DNA from: Gemmatimonadota bacterium
Lineage (GTDB): Bacteria > GCA-2686955
Assembly (NCBI GenBank): GCA_002686955.1
Contig: NYZA01000010.1
Location: forward strand, 1-17,800
Length of the DNA: 17,800 bases
Direction of reading: 5' to 3'
Both the position numbers and the translations under genes were made by a program. This document shows positions 15,225-17,800 of the stretch, one piece after another. Within the stretch, counting starts at the first letter, position 1. Every line of letters starts with the position of its first letter. The notes under the pieces were generated by a model that did not search any database, was not told the origin of the DNA, and worked only from the letters and a program-made list of their open reading frames with translations.

Positions 15225-16551
15225 AAACGCTTTCTTTCTTGGCTTCCAAGATTCGGTCGACCGCCTCTTTTCCCATCTGGACGGAATGATCCATATTGCC
15301 GACCTCGTACTTCCATCCTCCGAATCGACCTCTCGACAGTATATCTTTCGATTCCAGCCAGGCCTGAACCACTCGCAGTCGATCATCCCTGCCGAGAAAT
15401 GGGACTGGATAGGTGTGATCTCGCCGAATCACGTGGGTGGAGACGATCGCATCTCGATCCGATTCCGAGATCAAGCGGGTGTTGATGAGTCCTTGAAGAG
15501 TCTGCTCTAGCGCTTCGTCGTGGGTCACCGGTTTGTATTTCGATTCGCTGATTTCGCAAAGAAGGGAATAGTGGTCCTTGTCCGGCGCGATCAGAGGCGA
15601 GTAGTTCGACAAATAGGTGACTCTATAGAAGGGGCAATTGCTCTCCGGGAAATACATCCAGTTCTTATCCGATGGACAGGGCTGACGGAAGCCGACACCG
15701 ACGATCCAGCCACCGGCAAAGACCATCTCTCTCGCGGCCTCTCGAACCGCATTCGGCACACCCTCGATCATCGGCACGAAGAGATCGAGCGGGGCCCCAT
15801 TCACCAACATATCGTATGAATCCTCCTCGCCGGTATCGAACCGGAGTCGCTTCGCTTCGGGATCGATCGAAATCAGATTCCGTTCCAGCTTCAAGTGGCG
15901 GCCCAAACGCCCCCTCATCGGAGAGAAAAGGCCCCCGGTTCCGCCGCGAAGAGGGAAATCGAAGGTTGAATTCGGCCCCCAGCTCGCGTCCTTCTTGGCG
16001 CCGACGATATTGGCCAAGACCATCTTCATATCGACGACACTAACGCGCTCGGCGATCCAACCGGAATCCATGAGCTCGGCGGGAGTTGCCCACACTTTGA
16101 AGTTGTATGGAATCATGAAGTACGTGGCGATCCCCTCGCCGAAGCAGTGCAGAATCCACTCGTGGAAGTTGGTGTACGATGGGAACTTCAGCTGGGCCTC
16201 GTGAAGCCCCAGCACGCACTCGAGAACGACGTCCTTTTCAAGGAAATGGAAGTTGTTCTGGAAGGGGTAGGCGATGAATCGATCCTGGACCCAGACCCAG
16301 GATTCTCGACCGTGGGAAACCGTCTCCGGCACCATCTCGGCCATAAAGGCGTCGAAAAACTCGTAGTGACTGAAGATCACATGACCGCCGATATCCCAGG
16401 TGAAGCCTTCGTCATCGGTGAAGCTGGCGGCGAGTCCACCGACATAGTCGTTCTTGTCGTATACGGTGAAATCCCGATAGCCGAGCTGCTGAAGTCGGTG
16501 GGCAGCTCCGAGCCCCAAGGGTCCGGCGCCGAGAATCACGATGCGCTTCAT
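15214..16551 (-). CDS. UDP-galactopyranose mutase-like FAD-dependent oxidoreductase
   Basis: 445-residue flavoprotein of the amine oxidase/protoporphyrinogen oxidase/UGM superfamily. The N-terminal Rossmann motif is VILGAGPLGLGAAHRLQQLG (5-24), followed by YDKNDYVGGLAASF (31-44) and DIGGHVIFSHY (53-63), where GGH is typical of UGM-like members. Further segments are PYNFKVWATPAELM (148-161), LRGGTGGLFSPM (201-212), YPVPFLGRD (381-389) and GRFGGWKYEVGNMDHSV (408-424), which resembles the FAD-contacting C-terminal part of UGM. The neighbours make a role in forming or modifying a nucleotide sugar or glycan more likely than porphyrin oxidation. It is longer than classical UGM (about 370-390), so the exact substrate is open. 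The ATG has GGAG 5 nt upstream. It lies 40 bp after the flippase gene and overlaps the glycosyltransferase gene by 11 bp. Confidence 0.84.
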   Translation of the reverse strand: MKRIVILGAGPLGLGAAHRLQQLGYRDFTVYDKNDYVGGLAASFTDDEGFTWDIGGHVIFSHYEFFDAFMAEMVPETVSHGRESWVWVQDRFIAYPFQNNFHFLEKDVVLECVLGLHEAQLKFPSYTNFHEWILHCFGEGIATYFMIPYNFKVWATPAELMDSGWIAERVSVVDMKMVLANIVGAKKDASWGPNSTFDFPLRGGTGGLFSPMRGRLGRHLKLERNLISIDPEAKRLRFDTGEEDSYDMLVNGAPLDLFVPMIEGVPNAVREAAREMVFAGGWIVGVGFRQPCPSDKNWMYFPESNCPFYRVTYLSNYSPLIAPDKDHYSLLCEISESKYKPVTHDEALEQTLQGLINTRLISESDRDAIVSTHVIRRDHTYPVPFLGRDDRLRVVQAWLESKDILSRGRFGGWKYEVGNMDHSVQMGKEAVDRILEAKKESVYEW

Positions 16552-16591
16552 TCCATCTCCGGTGTCGGCGCGGGTTTTCGCCACTGCCCGC

Positions 16592-17800
16592 TCAGCTCTG
16601 GCTGCCGATGGCGGCTCGGACTTGTCCGCCGAGCTTGCCCAAAAGGGCTCGATCGTCGGCGGCGATCACGCCGAATCGGAAGAGGCCGTAGTAGTACGTG
16701 GCTCCGCCGGCCACAACCGCCAAAGCAGGAGCGTGAAGACCGTGGAATACGGCAAGGGCGACCGCAAGCGTGATCAATGCCGGTAGAGCGACCGATCGCG
16801 GAATCGAAAAGAGCGCGGAGCGGCCGAACTCCTGCGACAGTATGCGGAATTTGATGAGCACCATCACGATCGTCGAGACCAGAGTCGCCGCGGCCGCTCC
16901 ATAGAGCGACCATTGCGGGATCAATAGCCAGTTCAGGCCGATGTTGATCGCCACGACGAGGAAGCCGTAGAAGGTGAAGCTCAAGAGACGTTTCGAGTTG
17001 ATGAGTATCGGGAGCATGATTGCGTTGTATGCGTACAGGGCGTAAGCAAAGGAAAGGATCATAACCGGAACCGTGGCCAGGTCGAACTCGGCCCCGAAGA
17101 GCAAGTGCACCACCCAACGAGCACCGAAGGGCGTCAAGAGCACGAGAGGGAGGCCGTACACGAGGGTCAGCAGGCGGCAGCCGCGCGAGTACGCGATGCG
17201 CACCCTTTCTCTCCCTTCGACCATCGCGGCCGATACCGTGGGCAAAAGCGCCCCACGAACAGCCATGATCACGATCGCCGCTGCTTCGAAGACCTTGTAG
17301 GCGGCTCCATAGCAGCCTGTCGCCACAAGCTCGCCGACTCCATCGGGGGCCAGGCGCGCTCCTCCAGCGATTTTCGAGAGCATCAAGATATCGATCTTGC
17401 CGTGCGCGATCATCAAAACGATGAGCAGCCCGAGGGGAACCGTGTCCCGCATGAGGCTCTTGGCCAGCACGGGATCCAGAGCGAAGCGGTGCCCTACATA
17501 CTCTCGGCGAACCAACCATATGTTTAGGATCGCTACTAAGATATGCGCGAAGGCGATCACCACGAAGACGGAGAGCAGCCCCCCGCCGAGAAGGAGGGCG
17601 ATTCCCCCCCCTATCGCGCTGATGCCGCTGAAGATGCTCCCGACGATCGAGGGTACCTTCAGGCGCTCGTGAGCGACGAAGAGCGATTGAGCGCTGTCGC
17701 TGATGACGACCGTGAAGATGCTGATCGCCATCACTCCCATATAGAGACGGATCTCGACACCGAAGGGGGAGGCGATGAGGAAGAGGACGAGCAGCCCGGC
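16592..17800 (-). CDS. Wzx-type polysaccharide flippase, C-terminal part (5' end outside window)
   Basis: Polytopic inner-membrane protein of the MOP superfamily (polysaccharide biosynthesis/O-antigen flippase group), which carries undecaprenyl-linked glycans to the periplasmic face. About 402 residues are visible and the frame is open to the window edge; an ATG at 17740 is internal, because hydrophobic coding sequence continues upstream of it. At least eight hydrophobic segments can be traced, for example SIFSGISAIGGGIALLLGGG and ILSFAYALYAYNAIMLPILI, with short basic loops between (for example RREYVGHRF). The ISDSAQSLFVAHERLKVPS and LLIVLMIAHGKIDILMLSK stretches fit the repeated helix-pair arrangement of the family. 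The lone MurJ alternative is less likely because the two genes after it are glycan genes. It is first of the visible three-gene block, with 40 bp before the next gene. Confidence 0.88.
   Translation of the reverse strand, partial: AGLLVLFLIASPFGVEIRLYMGVMAISIFTVVISDSAQSLFVAHERLKVPSIVGSIFSGISAIGGGIALLLGGGLLSVFVVIAFAHILVAILNIWLVRREYVGHRFALDPVLAKSLMRDTVPLGLLIVLMIAHGKIDILMLSKIAGGARLAPDGVGELVATGCYGAAYKVFEAAAIVIMAVRGALLPTVSAAMVEGRERVRIAYSRGCRLLTLVYGLPLVLLTPFGARWVVHLLFGAEFDLATVPVMILSFAYALYAYNAIMLPILINSKRLLSFTFYGFLVVAINIGLNWLLIPQWSLYGAAAATLVSTIVMVLIKFRILSQEFGRSALFSIPRSVALPALITLAVALAVFHGLHAPALAVVAGGATYYYGLFRFGVIAADDRALLGKLGGQVRAAIGSQS

Noticed and set aside
15225-15386. 54-residue N-terminal extension of the three-module glycosyltransferase
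   Set aside because: It overlaps the 3' end of the flavoprotein gene and has no glycosyltransferase character; the ATG at 15224 gives a normal 11 bp overlap.
17738-17740. ATG as the start of the flippase
   Set aside because: The frame continues without a stop to the window edge and codes for a hydrophobic segment, so this Met is internal.

Overview
The window is a GC-rich, tightly packed bacterial chromosome segment, almost all of it concerned with the cell envelope. An outer-membrane polysaccharide export (Wza-type) protein, a SecG, and a full mreBCD-mrdA-rodA set point to a rod-shaped, two-membrane (Gram-negative type) bacterium. No rRNA, tRNA or clearly lineage-specific marker is present. 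The mixture, including an alkyl-DHAP-synthase-like gene and a three-module glycosyltransferase, would fit an uncultured phylum of the Eisenbacteria/Gemmatimonadota/Latescibacterota sort, but that is a guess. No mobile element, CRISPR array, RNA gene or clear pseudogene was seen.

Layout. (1) 1-677, plus strand: the 3' end of tpiA followed by secG. (2) 682-10113, minus strand: an almost gapless run. In transcription order it holds a B12-binding radical SAM enzyme, a Wza-like export protein, mreB, mreC, mreD, mrdA (PBP2), rodA and an FAD-linked alkyl-DHAP-synthase-like oxidase. From the export gene onward, genes are 8-17 bp apart or overlap by 4-11 bp. secG and the oxidase converge with 4 bp between them. 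(3) 10311-11803: a plus-strand secreted Kelch-like beta-propeller gene, whose 3' end overlaps by 40 bp a convergent minus-strand gene for a small unrecognised secreted protein. (4) 11955-17800, minus strand: a glycan assembly block. In transcription order it holds a Wzx-type flippase (cut by the window edge), a UDP-galactopyranose-mutase-like flavoprotein, and a 1089-residue protein joining three glycosyltransferase modules (TuaH-like, GT4, and GT26 WecG/TagA/CpsF).

How the genes may work together. Region 2 holds the elongasome: MreB filaments, MreC/MreD scaffold, and the PBP2 transpeptidase with its RodA glycosyltransferase. Around it sit genes for surface glycan. The GT26 module would add an early sugar to a lipid-linked precursor and the other two modules would extend it. 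The flippase would move the lipid-linked glycan across the inner membrane, and the Wza-like protein may act in export across the periplasm or outer membrane. The alkyl-DHAP-synthase-like gene raises the possibility of ether lipids in this organism. The link between elongasome and glycan genes is inferred from gene order only.

No stretch longer than 300 bp lacks a gene. The largest gaps are 10114-10310 (197 bp, a divergent promoter region with one weak sigma70-like candidate), 11804-11954 (151 bp, short repeats and an imperfect hairpin) and 8547-8646 (100 bp, nothing recognised).
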